Shown: positions 42,305 to 51,217 of the stretch, in pieces | Position numbering within the stretch: the first letter of the stretch is position 1 | Layout: every line of letters starts with the position of its first letter | Notes under the pieces: model-generated | What the model saw: only the letters and a program-made list of their open reading frames with translations | Databases searched by the model: none | What the model was told of the DNA's origin: nothing | Program-made: the position numbers and the translations under genes | Source: VAZQ01 sp963739175 | GTDB lineage: Bacteria; Pseudomonadota; Alphaproteobacteria; Rhizobiales; Xanthobacteraceae | Reading direction: 5' to 3' | Assembly (NCBI GenBank): GCA_963739175.1 | Contig: CAVTZH010000011.1 | Coordinates: forward strand, 62,001-126,000 | Length of the DNA stretch: 64,000 nucleotides

Positions 42305-42682
42305 TCAAGCCCTCCCTAACCGAGACGGTCTCAACTTCGATGCCCTTCGAGCGGGCGCGCGCGATCGGCGAGCTATAGTCCCGAGCATCACGGCTTGTGC
42401 GGCCACACCTCGCTTGTCGGCGCGTGTTAATTTAACACGGCTGGATGCGAGTCCGCCCCGTTCGGCGGTTTTAGTGGGCTGATTTGCGATCTCGCTCACG
42501 GTAGGTGGGCTCATGGCACGCAGATCAGCGGGATGTGCGTCACCGCCTTCCAGGTGCAATGCCGTGTAGATGTAGAGCTTTGCGATACTTAGCAGCGTCT
42601 CTTTGCGAACTTCGTCTTGGGCGCTTTCGGCTTCTCGAATGCACTCTCTCGCCAACTGCAAATAATCAGATGCTGAGTTCAT
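42305..42682 (-). CDS. Small helical protein with run-on C-terminus, paralogue of 32165
   Basis: Residues 1-58 (MNSASDYLQLARECIREAE, VRKETLLSIAKLYIYTALHLEGG, HPADLR) match the paralogue, which stops at that point. Here the stop is lost and the frame runs on for 67 residues of low-complexity, Arg/Ser-rich sequence up to the start of the secreted Cys-rich gene. The extension looks non-functional. Confidence 0.5.
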   Translation of the reverse strand: MNSASDYLQLARECIREAESAQDEVRKETLLSIAKLYIYTALHLEGGDAHPADLRAMSPPTVSEIANQPTKTAERGGLASSRVKLTRADKRGVAAQAVMLGTIARRSRAPARRASKLRPSRLGRA

Positions 42683-42815
42683 GATGCGCGTTCCCATTCA
42701 CATCATTGGAGGAAACTCACGCTACAAAACTCACACTGCGGGAATGTTACTCGGATTGGTCAAAACGTAAATTAGGACACCTCCAATTCAGAATTAGGAC
42801 AGCGGGGATATTTTA
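42683..42815 (-). repeat. Duplicated segment, copy 2 (upstream part)
   Basis: On the minus strand: GCTGTCCTAATTCTGAATT, GGTGTCCTAATTTACGTTTTG, CAATCCGAGTAACATT, GCAGTGTGAG. Matches 32030-32164. Confidence 0.6.
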
Positions 42816-43499
42816 GGACAGCACCCTGCGGTTCACGCCGGGCGGTTTTGCGTTAGCCGCACCACGACGCCGCGCGGCCTTAGAGAAACCATTGAAAACA
42901 TTGGAGCGAGTGAAGGGAATCGGGTGCAAAATCGGCAATTGTCACCCCCCAAAGGCGTCAATGGGTTACGGCGCGACACAAAACGGGGGTGCGCTCATGC
43001 GCACGATTTCGGTGCGCCCTCGCAGCACCATTTGCTCCTCGTCATCGCCTTCGATTGGCCGTCGGCTCGCATGGAGAATTGCTACGACGCACCCGCGAGG
43101 TGGCGGGCTTCGGGTCATCAGCGGAAAAGCTCGCTGTGAGCAAATCGAGTCCGCTTATCCCTCAAAAGCAGACACAAGTCAGGCGATCGGCGCGCGGACG
43201 TGGTGGAACTCAGCATGATGCCTTTGCGCAACATCACTCGGGGAACTTGGAGTTCCCTACGCGAGCTGTGTTTCCGTCGCGTTGCACGTGTGAGACAATA
43301 CTGACGTTAAGACCCCAAGTTGATACCCGAGAGGAGAGCCCGCTGCCACGGCGTCGGCGGGCTCTTCTTATTTTCAAATGTGGGCCGCGAACGGCGGTGA
43401 TTAAACTGCAACGGGTGAAGTTCATCTGCTAACGGAGAACAAATGTCTGCTTTGAGTGTGGAACTGGACGTTCAATCTACTTGTCTCGATGTCTGCTGC
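42816..43499. other. No gene supported; contains a terminator
   Basis: Longer frames here have no ribosome site or plausible composition. A 9-bp hairpin AGAGCCCGC/GCGGGCTCT followed by TCTTATTTTC at 43335-43376 is a good terminator on the plus strand, without an obvious gene before it. Confidence 0.45.
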
Positions 43500-44723
43500 G
43501 GCGGTCTCAACCGGTCGACGCAACACACTGGCTAAATCTCTCCGCTGGGGACTCGAAGTCCAGCGTTTTCCTGGGCCGCTCGTTGAGTTGACGCGCCACC
43601 TTGTTCAGCTCGGCCTGCGAGTGCGGCGCCAGATCGGTTCCTTGGGGAAGTACTGCCGCAGCAGGCGGTTGGTGTTTTCGTTCGATCCGCGCTGCCGGGG
43701 CTTTGCGGGTCACAGAAGTAGACGTCGATATCCGTCTCCATGGTGAAGCGCTTGTGGTCGGCGAGTTCCTTGCCGCGGTCCCAGGTCAGCGATTTGTAGA
43801 GCTCGTCCGGCAGCTTCCGCGCCTGCCGGATCAGGGCGTTGACCACGGTTTGCGTGTCTCGGCCCGGGACCTTGGCGAGCATCACATAACGCGAGTGGCG
43901 TTCGACCAGGGTGACGATGTAGCTGTTCTTCGATCCGCAGAGCAGGTCGCCCTCCCAGTGGCCCGGCACGGCCCGATCCTCGACCGAAGCCGGTCGCTCG
44001 CTGATCGAGACAGCATCCACGATCGGCCGCGCTGCATCTCTTTTGCCGTTGCATGCCGCGAGCGGCGGATCGGCCGCCGGGATCGCAGATGAGCATCAGC
44101 TCCTGCTTCAGCACGCCGCGGGCCTGCACATAAAGGCTGCGATAGATGGTCTCGTGCGACACGCGCCGCGCCTCATCCTCTGGATATGCCCGCTTCAGCC
44201 ACCCGCGATCTGCTCGGGCGACCAGTTGAGTTCCAGCTTCGCAGCAACAGCTTGCCGCAACTGGCCATGTATCGCCAACTTGCACGGCTTTGGGCGCAGC
44301 GCCTGTTTCCATGCGAGCTTGTCAGCGGCCTCCGCCCGGTAACAACGCGATCCGCCATTGCGGCTGATCTCGCGACTGACCGTCGATGCCGCGCGACCCA
44401 GCGCCCTCGCTATCGCGCGGACCGATCGGCCCTCAACAATGCCCCGCGAGATCTCTTCGCGTTCCGCCATCGTCAAAGCCCGCCGGGAGCGTCGCCGGGC
44501 TGGCGGTCTGATCCCGCCGCTGGGCCTCAAATGTGCGAAAATGCTGGTATGCGCCTTGCCAAGCGCCCGCCCAATCGCCTGCAGGCCTTCGCCCTTCTTC
44601 CAGCGCTCCCAAAGCTCAGCGCTCTCGGCCGCTGTAAACCCGACCCGATACTTTGCTTCATCGCCATCGCTCCACGTCCTCGGTTTAAGGTACGTGTTGC
44701 GCTGATCAGTTGAACTCACCGCC
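43500..44723 (-). mobile_element. IS30-family insertion sequence
   Basis: About 1.22 kb. Ends are imperfect inverted repeats: GGCGGTCTCAACCGGTCGAC then GCAACAC at 43500, and on the other strand GGCGGTGAGTTCAAC, GCGCAACAC from 44723. The single transposase gene fills the element. Both flanks are half-sites of the dispersed TGTCCGCTTT palindrome, consistent with the known liking of IS30-type elements for palindromic targets. Confidence 0.75.
43507..44667 (-). pseudogene. IS30-family transposase, frame broken several times
   Basis: Repaired length is about 386 residues. N-terminal FTAAESAELWERWKKGEGLQAIGRAL and MAEREEISRGIVEGRSVRAIARAL are the two helix-turn-helix regions; LELNWSPEQIAG and VSHETIYRSLY follow; the DDE core is DRAVPGHWEGDLL (first D), LTWDRGKELADHKRF (second D) and, after another shift, NRLLRQYFPKGTDL with the Glu region before it. 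At least three one-base changes separate these parts, so it is inactive as written. Confidence 0.78.
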
Positions 44724-45001
44724 CAAAGCGGACATTCGAATTTGGATCGCGAATTTTCCAAAGTTGTCATCATCCCGCTTCGAATTTCCCGCTGGCGAAC
44801 GCAGCGACAAGGCTTGAACATGCGCCCGTTGGGGTTCGGGCCCACATGGCACACGTTTCGACAGCCACCTTGTTGGGAGCTTTGGGGGGTGAGCTCAGTG
44901 TGCGCGGGCACAGTTAGGCAGCAATGCAGACGCTTTGCCGACCGCGAGCTTGCGCGCTAACATCCGTCCGTGAATGTCGCGACATCCAACAGGAGGCCGA
45001 C

Positions 45002-45181
45002 ATGACCCCGTGCATCCCCGAGAACGTTTCTAGCTGGTTGGTCGACTGGAGCTTCGCCCCCATCATGGGCAACACGATGCCGCCGCGAGACCCCAGCGAC
45101 GAAGACGAAGACGAAGACGAAGACGAAGACGCCGAACCGGACGATCTCGAGCCGGCGGTCGTCAGAGAACCCGACGAATAG
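45002..45181 (+). CDS. Small acidic protein with an in-frame Asp-Glu repeat
   Basis: 59 residues: MTPCIPENVSSWLVDWSF, APIMGNTMPPRDPSDE, a run of six DE units, then DLEPAVVREPDE. AGGAGG is 6 bases upstream. The run is coded by GACGAA repeated at 45100-45129, so length changes keep the frame. No family known. Confidence 0.65.
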   Translation: MTPCIPENVSSWLVDWSFAPIMGNTMPPRDPSDEDEDEDEDEDAEPDDLEPAVVREPDE

Positions 45182-45338
45182 CACGATGGAACTGCTGACG
45201 CAGCGCTGAGATTGGCCGCAACATGGAGTACTCCTGTCTGTTGAACTGCACGAACGTGCAATCTTCTCAGACAGGATGTTCTGCTGCGAAGAGCAACTTC
45301 CCCAGCATCAGTCATCGGCCAACAATTAGGAACTTAGA

Positions 45339-45584
45339 ATGTTAAGCAAGGATCATCTTGTGATGTTAGGGGCCGCCACGATCAACGGCGAATATTCAGC
45401 CCGGCGGGCATACAACACAGCGTGGGGTGATGATTGCAAGTTATTGAAGGAATTGGAAACGCTCGGATTGATGGAATTTGTGTCGTTTGATCGCGACCCG
45501 CTCACGAAGGAATTTGCTCGCAGGTCAAGAATTACGGATGCTGGCAATGATGCGTGGCAGCAAGAAGCGAAGAAAGCAGACTAA
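45339..45584 (+). CDS. Small winged-helix-like protein
   Basis: 81 residues: DHLVMLGAATINGEYSARRAYNT, LLKELETLGLMEFVSFD (recognition-helix-like), and SRITDAGNDAWQQE, the order of a minimal winged-helix domain. Distinctly lower GC than its neighbours, a sign of transfer. TTAGGAAC lies upstream. Confidence 0.6.
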   Translation: MLSKDHLVMLGAATINGEYSARRAYNTAWGDDCKLLKELETLGLMEFVSFDRDPLTKEFARRSRITDAGNDAWQQEAKKAD

Positions 45585-45669
45585 GATGCCACAAACGAAC
45601 TGAGACACTACCCCTTCGTGAAGGCGGCCGAACCCCGAGGACGTCGTTAAGTTGACAACGCATCATTGA

Positions 45670-45819
45670 TTACCTTGGAGTGCTCGCGACCCCTATCGAC
45701 TGCGCAGCAACCGCATACCAGGGGCTCGATTTGAATGAGACTTTTTTTGTCGGCTTTGTCGGCTTGGACTTCTTCGCAGGTTGCACGACGGAGCTTTTTT
45801 TATTGGCCTTATTGGACAT
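45670..45819 (-). CDS. Small basic protein
   Basis: 49 residues: MSNKANKKSSVVQPAKKSK, PTKPTKKVSFKSSPWYAV. Lys-rich and Pro-containing, perhaps nucleic-acid binding. TGGAGGTT lies 4 bases before ATG. Confidence 0.55.
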   Translation of the reverse strand: MSNKANKKSSVVQPAKKSKPTKPTKKVSFKSSPWYAVAAQSIGVASTPR

Positions 45820-45910
45820 AGTAACCTCCAAACGACCCTCCCCTGACACCACCTTACACCTGCCAACCTAGCGTCACAACGCAAGACTACATCCAGGGCA
45901 TCCATGTCGA

Positions 45911-45980
45911 AGTCTGCTCAGGGTCAAAAGCTGACATCGCGACGGCCGACCCAAATGTCCGCTTGTGACCCCAGCGGACT
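45911..45980. repeat. Two degenerate copies of the TGTCCGCTT palindrome
   Basis: GTCTGCTCAGGGTCAAAAG with CTGACAT at 45911, and ATGTCCGCTTGTGACC with CCAGCGGACT at 45955. Confidence 0.5.
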
Positions 45981-46170
45981 CCACAACTCGGCAGCCACCC
46001 CTATAGGCGTACCTTTCGCTTGGGTGCCGAGAAGCAGAATTTCGTCTAAGTTGTTCGATGAAGTTTTTCCTCGCCACTCATCGCCGCATCTAGGCGCATC
46101 CTTGCGGACGGGCGAGACTAACATCCTCCATGTGAATGTAGGTGTGATGGACAAATAGATTGAGGTCCCG

Positions 46171-46371
46171 GTGTCCAAAATTCTCCGCGACCATGACGTT
46201 CGCAGGTTACTGCGAGATGAAGTTATGCGGGCCGGCGGGCAATCTGCGTGGGCGCGCCGGGAGAAGGTCAGCCGACCCAATTTAAATAAGATGCTCGCCG
46301 GCCAAAGACCTATGACTTCAACGATACTCAAGAAGCTGAAACTCGAGACCGTCTATATTTTGAAAAGATAG
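46171..46371 (+). CDS. Small Cro-like helix-turn-helix protein
   Basis: 66 residues from GTG, with TTGAGGTC before it. LRDEVMRAGGQSAWARREKVSRPNLNKMLAGQRPMTSTILKKLKL is a minimal phage-repressor-style HTH, followed by ETVYILKR. Probably regulates neighbouring accessory genes or a vanished prophage. Confidence 0.68.
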   Translation: MSKILRDHDVRRLLRDEVMRAGGQSAWARREKVSRPNLNKMLAGQRPMTSTILKKLKLETVYILKR

Positions 46372-46486
46372 TTCGTGGCGCGAGGGAGCTTCAAGCGAGC
46401 TCTGAATGCGGGCGCATTGTGTGTCAGTAGCGCGCGACCAGCGCGCCGCAACGCCGAGCCCCAACTAAGACTGGGCTACATCATGA

Positions 46487-46632
46487 GTGGGCCCGCCGAG
46501 CTAATGGGAGACTTGGCGAGCCCGTGTCCGGCCGGGGTAGTTGAGGGCTGGGTCGAACGGCGACAAGGTCGCGGAGCCACCGAGCGGTCGCAATCACAAC
46601 ATCGCAAGATAATGAAGCGGTAAGGCCAACGC
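46487..46632 (+). repeat. Structured dispersed element, copy C
   Basis: Begins GTGGGCCCGCC, ends ATGAAGCGGTAAGGCCAACGC. First stem GGGCCCGCC with GGCGAGCCC (one mismatch), second GTCCGGCC with GGTCGAAC (one mismatch, one G-U). Confidence 0.62.
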
Positions 46633-46760
46633 TGTGCCCAGAAGTACTGTGCGGGGAACGGTAACCAAAAATTCTTCAAAGTATGTCAGTCTCCAACTGC
46701 ACGTTGGGAGGCCTCGCCGTGGTCAGCGAAGTAGAAGCGCGCGCCTGCAAACATGGGTCC

Positions 46761-46865
46761 ATGATGGCACCCCATCCCTTTAGGTCGGGACAAGCCCTAG
46801 GCCCGTTCATGACCTGGGCAGTGTTCTTTTTCTTTGCAGCGCTTGCTGGCCTGTTGGCTCATTAA
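46761..46865 (+). CDS. Tiny membrane protein
   Basis: 34 residues: MMAPHPFRSGQALGPFMTW, AVFFFFAALAGLLAH, one membrane helix at the C-terminus. The frame is open back to an ATG at 46683 (60 residues). Lies 128 bp after copy C of the structured element. Confidence 0.42.
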   Translation: MMAPHPFRSGQALGPFMTWAVFFFFAALAGLLAH

Positions 46866-46909
46866 TTAGCGAGCGATCAAGCAACGATGTTTATCGTCGT
46901 CAAGACGGC

Positions 46910-47020
46910 TTAACTTAAAAGCGCTGCCTTACGCTTCCTGCGCCATGCGATCAGACCACCGCCTGCGAGGATGGTAGCGAAGAGTGGGAGAGCGGCGGGA
47001 AGTGGAGTCTCCACATCTAT
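46910..47020 (-). pseudogene. VPLPA-CTERM sorting signal, orphan
   Basis: VETPLPAALPLFATILAGGG, LIAWRRKRKAALLS and stop. A complete anchor with no ectodomain; immediately downstream of a broken Bug gene. Third copy in the window. Confidence 0.55.
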
Positions 47021-47092
47021 TGAGAAGAAAGCGGCACGGGTGAACGTTTCGCCATCGGCTCGCGGAACGAGACGCCGCAGAATTTTTGGCGA

Positions 47093-48080
47093 TCACTCCG
47101 GCTTAATGTTGGCCGCCCAGATGATTGGCCACCATTTCTCGATCTCTGCCTTATGGTGGATGCGGAGCGCCTCAGACGTTTGCTGCTCGCGGGGCGGAAG
47201 GTCCAGCCCCAGGCCAGCGAGACGCAAGCGCACTGAGGGTTCGGCGAAAGTCCCCACGACCGCCCTATTGAGTTTGGCGAGCACGTCCGCGGGCGTGCCT
47301 TGGCCGCCCAGAGCGCCGTCCAGTTCAACGTGTAGAATCCGGCAAGCCAGCCTCATCCACAGTCGGAATATCGGGTGCCGCAGTCAGCCGGCTCTTTGCA
47401 GTGACCGCGTAGGCCTTAACCTGGCCTGTGCGGATCACGCCCAAAGAAGCCGCCGGCGTAGTGATGGTCATGTCGATCTGCCCAGCGGTCAGGTCTTGCA
47501 TCATCGGCGCGCCGCCTCGGTAGGGAATGAACTGCAAGCGTGTGTCCGTGATACTCTGAAAGAGTGCACCGTAGATGTGCGGAGCACTGGCCACGCCGGG
47601 CACGCCGAATGTAGTTTTGTCGAAACTGGCCTTCAGCCAAGCAATGAGCGTCTTCAAGTCGTCGGCTGGGATTGCCTTCTTGGCCAAGATGATTGCTGGA
47701 TTGCTGGCAAGCAAAGCGATCGGTGCGAAGTCGGTCAGTACGTCATACTGAAGCGTGTAGATGGCTCCATTGACAACGTGCGTGCCCCAATGTCCAACAA
47801 TCAACGTGTGGCCGTCGGGCGCCGCGCGGGCGGCGCGTCCAACGCCAGTGCTACCGGCGGCGCCTCCCACGTTCTCGATAATGATAGGCTGACCGAGCGA
47901 TGGCCGCATGCCTTCGGCCAGGAGTCGCGTGATCGTGTCGAGCGGCCCACCAGCCGGGAACGGCACGATCATGGTGATAGGGCGTGTTGGATAGGCTTGC
48001 GCATTTGCTATTCGCGACACGGCCGGGAGCGCGGCAGCGCCCGCCGCGAGATGGAGGAATCGTCGACGGGAACGTTTCAT
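47093..48080 (-). pseudogene. Bug/TctC receptor, frame broken twice
   Basis: MKRSRRRFLHLAAG gives a Tat-type leader (RRRFL), then YPTRPITMIVPFPAGGPLDT and GQPIIIENVGGAAGSTG. Near 47340 and 47300 one base is missing each time; repaired sequence reads LPGFYTLNWTALWAAKGTPADVLAKLN and ends WWPIIWAANIKPE, about 329 residues. The signal with twin arginine is less common in this family. Confidence 0.75.
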
Positions 48081-48138
48081 GAGGCTCTCCCGGAGCGGTT
48101 TTTCAGGCGCAGATTAGTTACGCGTGCCGAGGGTCCGG

Positions 48139-48390
48139 TCACAGGAAGCGAACGCCCATTTTCGGCGGCTGGAGCCACACGATCTTGCAATTGCGCTGGT
48201 GGGATTTATCCGAGATATGGAGCGTGAATTCCTTGGGAATGTCGCCCCGGCTGTTGAGTTCGCTCATCTCAAGCATCGCGCCGGTTGCGGATAGATTCCT
48301 GACCGTGACAGCGATCTCGCGGGTCCGGTCGAACTGGATTTTGCCGCGCCTAGAGGTTTGTCTGCGGATGGTTGAGCGATGCTCGTCCAT
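48139..48390 (-). CDS. PilZ-domain protein, c-di-GMP-binding type
   Basis: 83 residues, a lone PilZ domain: RRQTSRRGKIQFD carries the RxxxR-like switch and VTVRNLSATGAMLEM the (D/N)xSxxG motif, ending CKIVWLQPPKMGVRFL. Probably a small c-di-GMP receptor, although the first motif is not perfect. Common as single short genes in Bradyrhizobium. The following 390 bp upstream hold only a palindromic repeat. Confidence 0.82.
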   Translation of the reverse strand: MDEHRSTIRRQTSRRGKIQFDRTREIAVTVRNLSATGAMLEMSELNSRGDIPKEFTLHISDKSHQRNCKIVWLQPPKMGVRFL

Positions 48391-48698
48391 ACGGCAATAG
48401 GTAACACTAGGCCTTTGAGTCGTAAATCGCGCTCGCGGCCAAGTTGACGCCCGCTACGGAGTGGGCCTTCAATTTTGCGAGGATCACGCCCGAGCCCTGT
48501 CCGTTCCTCACTCGTTCCGAACCTCATGGCCGTTATTGCTGCATCATAGAAATCAGCATTCTCAATCCAGTTTATAACTTGACTGACTAGGTGGCAGGAA
48601 CGATTGCACAATAGAATAGGACGCCGGATCGCTCGCGCAACTCTTCGTCGATTACGCGCCAGCTTGCCAAGCCGATGGCCAAATCAAAACGATAGTCA

Positions 48699-48726
48699 AT
48701 GTCCGCTTCTGACCCAAAGCAGACAT
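48699..48726. repeat. TGTCCGCTT palindrome
   Basis: ATGTCCGCTTCTGA followed by CCCAAAGCAGACAT: 28 bp, near-perfect palindrome. Others lie at 23926, 45911-45980, 52461 and 54316, and the two halves flank the IS30 element. Confidence 0.6.
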
Positions 48727-48779
48727 GCCCCTTGTCCGCTTGCATGTCCACTTTCAGGGGAAGAGCGGACGTGGCGAAT

Positions 48780-49385
48780 TTAATGAGTACACGCCCTAGT
48801 TGGGGGCACTCCTGTCCGCTGTCGGACCGCCCTCATGGTGCTGCCAATTGCCGCCTGCAACCGGAGCAATCTGTGCCGCACCCGTAATTCCGCCTGTTGG
48901 TAGCAATCCCTCTCATACTCGAGCGTTATGCGCTGTGAAAGGCTTGCATTTGGGCCGGTTTGCACAAGCGTGCGGTCAGGCTGTGACGCAGTTCCTGAAC
49001 TGGACTGCGCGCCGCGCGCCGTATCGGCTTGGTCGGAAGGCTCGCGAGTAACGGGGCTCGCAACCACGGCAGGCCCGCGCTCTGTTCGGCCATTTCCGTT
49101 ATTGGCACCTGGCCCCTTGAGGGCGCAGGCAGGTTCCTTCGGAGGTGCGAGCAACGCCCGCTTTGGTAATGGAATGTATGGTCTTGCGTTCGGCACGCTG
49201 CCTGCCTGCTCGGCGTCATTTGCCGCACAGCCTAGGAGCCCAAAGGCGATGAAGCCGGCGGCTAGCAGCAGCAATAGGAGGCGCCCTCGGCTCCGCGCAA
49301 TTGGCGCGTTCAACACACAGCAGTCGTCAGCGACGATACGCACAACAACCCCTCCCCGCGCGATTCGACAGCGCGCGGGTACCAC
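48780..49385 (-). CDS. Putative lipoprotein
   Basis: 201 residues from a GTG. A hydrophobic segment RLLLLLLAAGFIAFGLLGCAAN ends in the lipobox LLGC, followed by a Pro/Ala-rich linker (RPYIPLPKRALLAPPKEPACALKG) and a helical end ITLEYERDCYQQAELRVRHRLLRLQ. That last motif recurs in Bradyrhizobium outer-membrane lipoproteins of unknown role. The N-terminal 30 residues before the membrane segment are atypical, so a later start is possible. Confidence 0.6.
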   Translation of the reverse strand: MVPARCRIARGGVVVRIVADDCCVLNAPIARSRGRLLLLLLAAGFIAFGLLGCAANDAEQAGSVPNARPYIPLPKRALLAPPKEPACALKGPGANNGNGRTERGPAVVASPVTREPSDQADTARGAQSSSGTASQPDRTLVQTGPNASLSQRITLEYERDCYQQAELRVRHRLLRLQAAIGSTMRAVRQRTGVPPTRACTH

Positions 49386-49443
49386 TATTCTCGGGAAATT
49401 CCATTAGCTTAGGGTTAACGCCGCACCTCGGGCATCGCGCTTA

Positions 49444-50655
49444 TCAGTCAACTTTAATAGGGTTTCGAGCTGCTCCTGCGCTTGGCGTATGCGCGTTTGC
49501 GCGGTGGTGCGCGCCACAATGGGCGCGCGCAGCCAGATCATAACGGTAGCTCTGAAGCATCTTCTCGACAATTTCGTCGAAATAGGCCCTCTCCGCGAGC
49601 GGGTAAAGGACAAGCCAGCGGTGGATCGCCCGGCGTTCGCAAGAATAAGTGACGTGCTCGTAGAACACCTCCTCACCCACCTTGCCGGAAAGAACGAACC
49701 CGTCGCTGGCCTGAAGCGCATAGTCGAACGTTGCATCGGCGTATCGCCCCATCACCAATAAGTGCCGATACTCGGTGACCGCCTTCGGCGGCCGGTTTGG
49801 AATGACGGAAATCCACAACAGCGCCCGCCCATCCTTAGACCGAAACAGGCGTTGCCTGCCCTCGACGGGGTCACCCGCCGCCGACGTGAACACATCGGAC
49901 GGGTAGCTCAGTGCAAACCCGAAACGGGCGCTGTGAATGGGGATCCATTCTGCCGGCTTGCCCTTCGGCTGCGCCGGGGCGAAGGCGGGTGCTGGCAAGT
50001 GCTGCTCGTCGACCGTGGCGCCGACGGCGTCGATAATGTTGGCGGCGCGGCTATCCTGCGAATCCGACTTGGCCGCGCTCGAAGCCGGGCCGCTATCGGG
50101 ATTTCCCAGCGCATTCCCACTGTTCGCCGCGGACGCAAGGGAACGCTCCGCTGCAACTTCGCTCGGCGCGGCGGGCGTGTAGAGGACCTCCACAGCCGGG
50201 AGCTTGTCGCGTGGCGCGTCGTGGTCGGTCGTATCGGCTGGCGCCGCTGGTTGGACAGCGGTGATCTTAGCCGGTCCGCGCCAAGGCGCCGTATCCACTT
50301 TGGCAGTGCTGACGGATGGCAAAATGTCCGCGAACAGCGCGTATCCGACAGCAACCACGACCGCAAGGCTGGCAGCGGCGATTTCATCAAAGACGAATTT
50401 GCGTGTTGTGTAGCGTTTTGACGTCGCGCGAAGCTGCTCGTGTTCGAGCTCGAGCAGCTGGTCGTAGTCCGCCCGCATTTCCGGATTGCGAAGGATCTCA
50501 TAGGCCTGGAGAACTTGCCTGAACCGGATCGGAGCATCCGGATCGTCGGCATGGAAGTCGGGGTGGCTCGTCTTGACGGCCCTGCGGAATGCACGTTTGA
50601 ACGCCTCCGCATCGTCATCCGGACGAACACCGAGGATTTCGTAAAGAGTTTTCAT
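49444..50655 (-). CDS. J-domain membrane protein
   Basis: 403 residues. Residues 1-65 are a DnaJ domain (LYEILGVRPDDDAEAFKRAFR, HPD at 31-33, ADYDQL); a membrane helix at about 90-110 (AAASLAVVVAVGYALFA) follows, then a Pro/Ala-rich linker and a C-terminal domain with IPIHSARFGFALSYPSDVF and GRALLWISVIP, found in bacterial secreted proteins that probe or process stress-related substrates. Likely recruits DnaK at the inner membrane. No zinc-finger region, so not DnaJ itself. ATG at 50655 begins MKTLYE. Confidence 0.8.
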   Translation of the reverse strand: MKTLYEILGVRPDDDAEAFKRAFRRAVKTSHPDFHADDPDAPIRFRQVLQAYEILRNPEMRADYDQLLELEHEQLRATSKRYTTRKFVFDEIAAASLAVVVAVGYALFADILPSVSTAKVDTAPWRGPAKITAVQPAAPADTTDHDAPRDKLPAVEVLYTPAAPSEVAAERSLASAANSGNALGNPDSGPASSAAKSDSQDSRAANIIDAVGATVDEQHLPAPAFAPAQPKGKPAEWIPIHSARFGFALSYPSDVFTSAAGDPVEGRQRLFRSKDGRALLWISVIPNRPPKAVTEYRHLLVMGRYADATFDYALQASDGFVLSGKVGEEVFYEHVTYSCERRAIHRWLVLYPLAERAYFDEIVEKMLQSYRYDLAARAHCGAHHRANAHTPSAGAARNPIKVD

Positions 50656-51217
50656 GGGCACGCGAGTCCCCTGAAAAGTCATGAACGACTATCGGCACGT
50701 CATCGAAGGCAGCAGCAGGTTGCAGCGGACGTCGACCTTTAACGAGCCCCGGCTCTTCGAGCGCCCGTCGAACACGAATTGCCCTCATGCCAGTTACGGC
50801 CTCGATGAGGGTGTGCGACGATATTCCAGCAGTCTGAAATTCCCCAGATAACCCCAGGGTTATGGAGCAGAACTTCGCGGCAGTTCTGTGATCGCGCCTA
50901 CACCCTAAGACATATGCGCACCTACACCCTAAGACGTAAGGACGTGATGCAAGAAGGACACGTGCCGGGGAAATCACAAGCGCCACGTGTCCCATCCGAT
51001 CTCAACAGTGAGGTCTGGTGCGTCTGGGGATTTTTGCTAACCGCTCGCGCGCCGACCTTATGCTGTTAGCGATGATCTCCTGCACATGAGCAAGGTCAGG
51101 CCGCCGCTGGGGAAGCATGGCAGCAGCAGGTCCCGATTTATCTGCCGATTTCGGATTGTCTTGGCGGGTTGTCACTTCCATGGCGCATCACGGTGGGATC
51201 ACCCACCCCCCTTCGGA
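50656..51217. other. No gene supported
   Basis: Contains CCTACACCCTAAGAC twice, 24 bp apart (50897 and 50921), and no plausible frame with a start signal. Confidence 0.35.

Noticed and set aside
42892..43218. 108-residue frame between the duplicated segment and the IS30 element
   Set aside because: No ribosome site, low-complexity Ser/Arg composition, no domain.
44195..44911. Reading the transposase N-terminus back to 44911
   Set aside because: The frame crosses the right inverted repeat of the IS; the likely start is the ATG at 44667.
50897..50935. Two copies of CCTACACCCTAAGAC as a possible CRISPR-like array
   Set aside because: Only two units of 15 bp with a 9-bp gap; too short and too few. 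No cas genes in the window.
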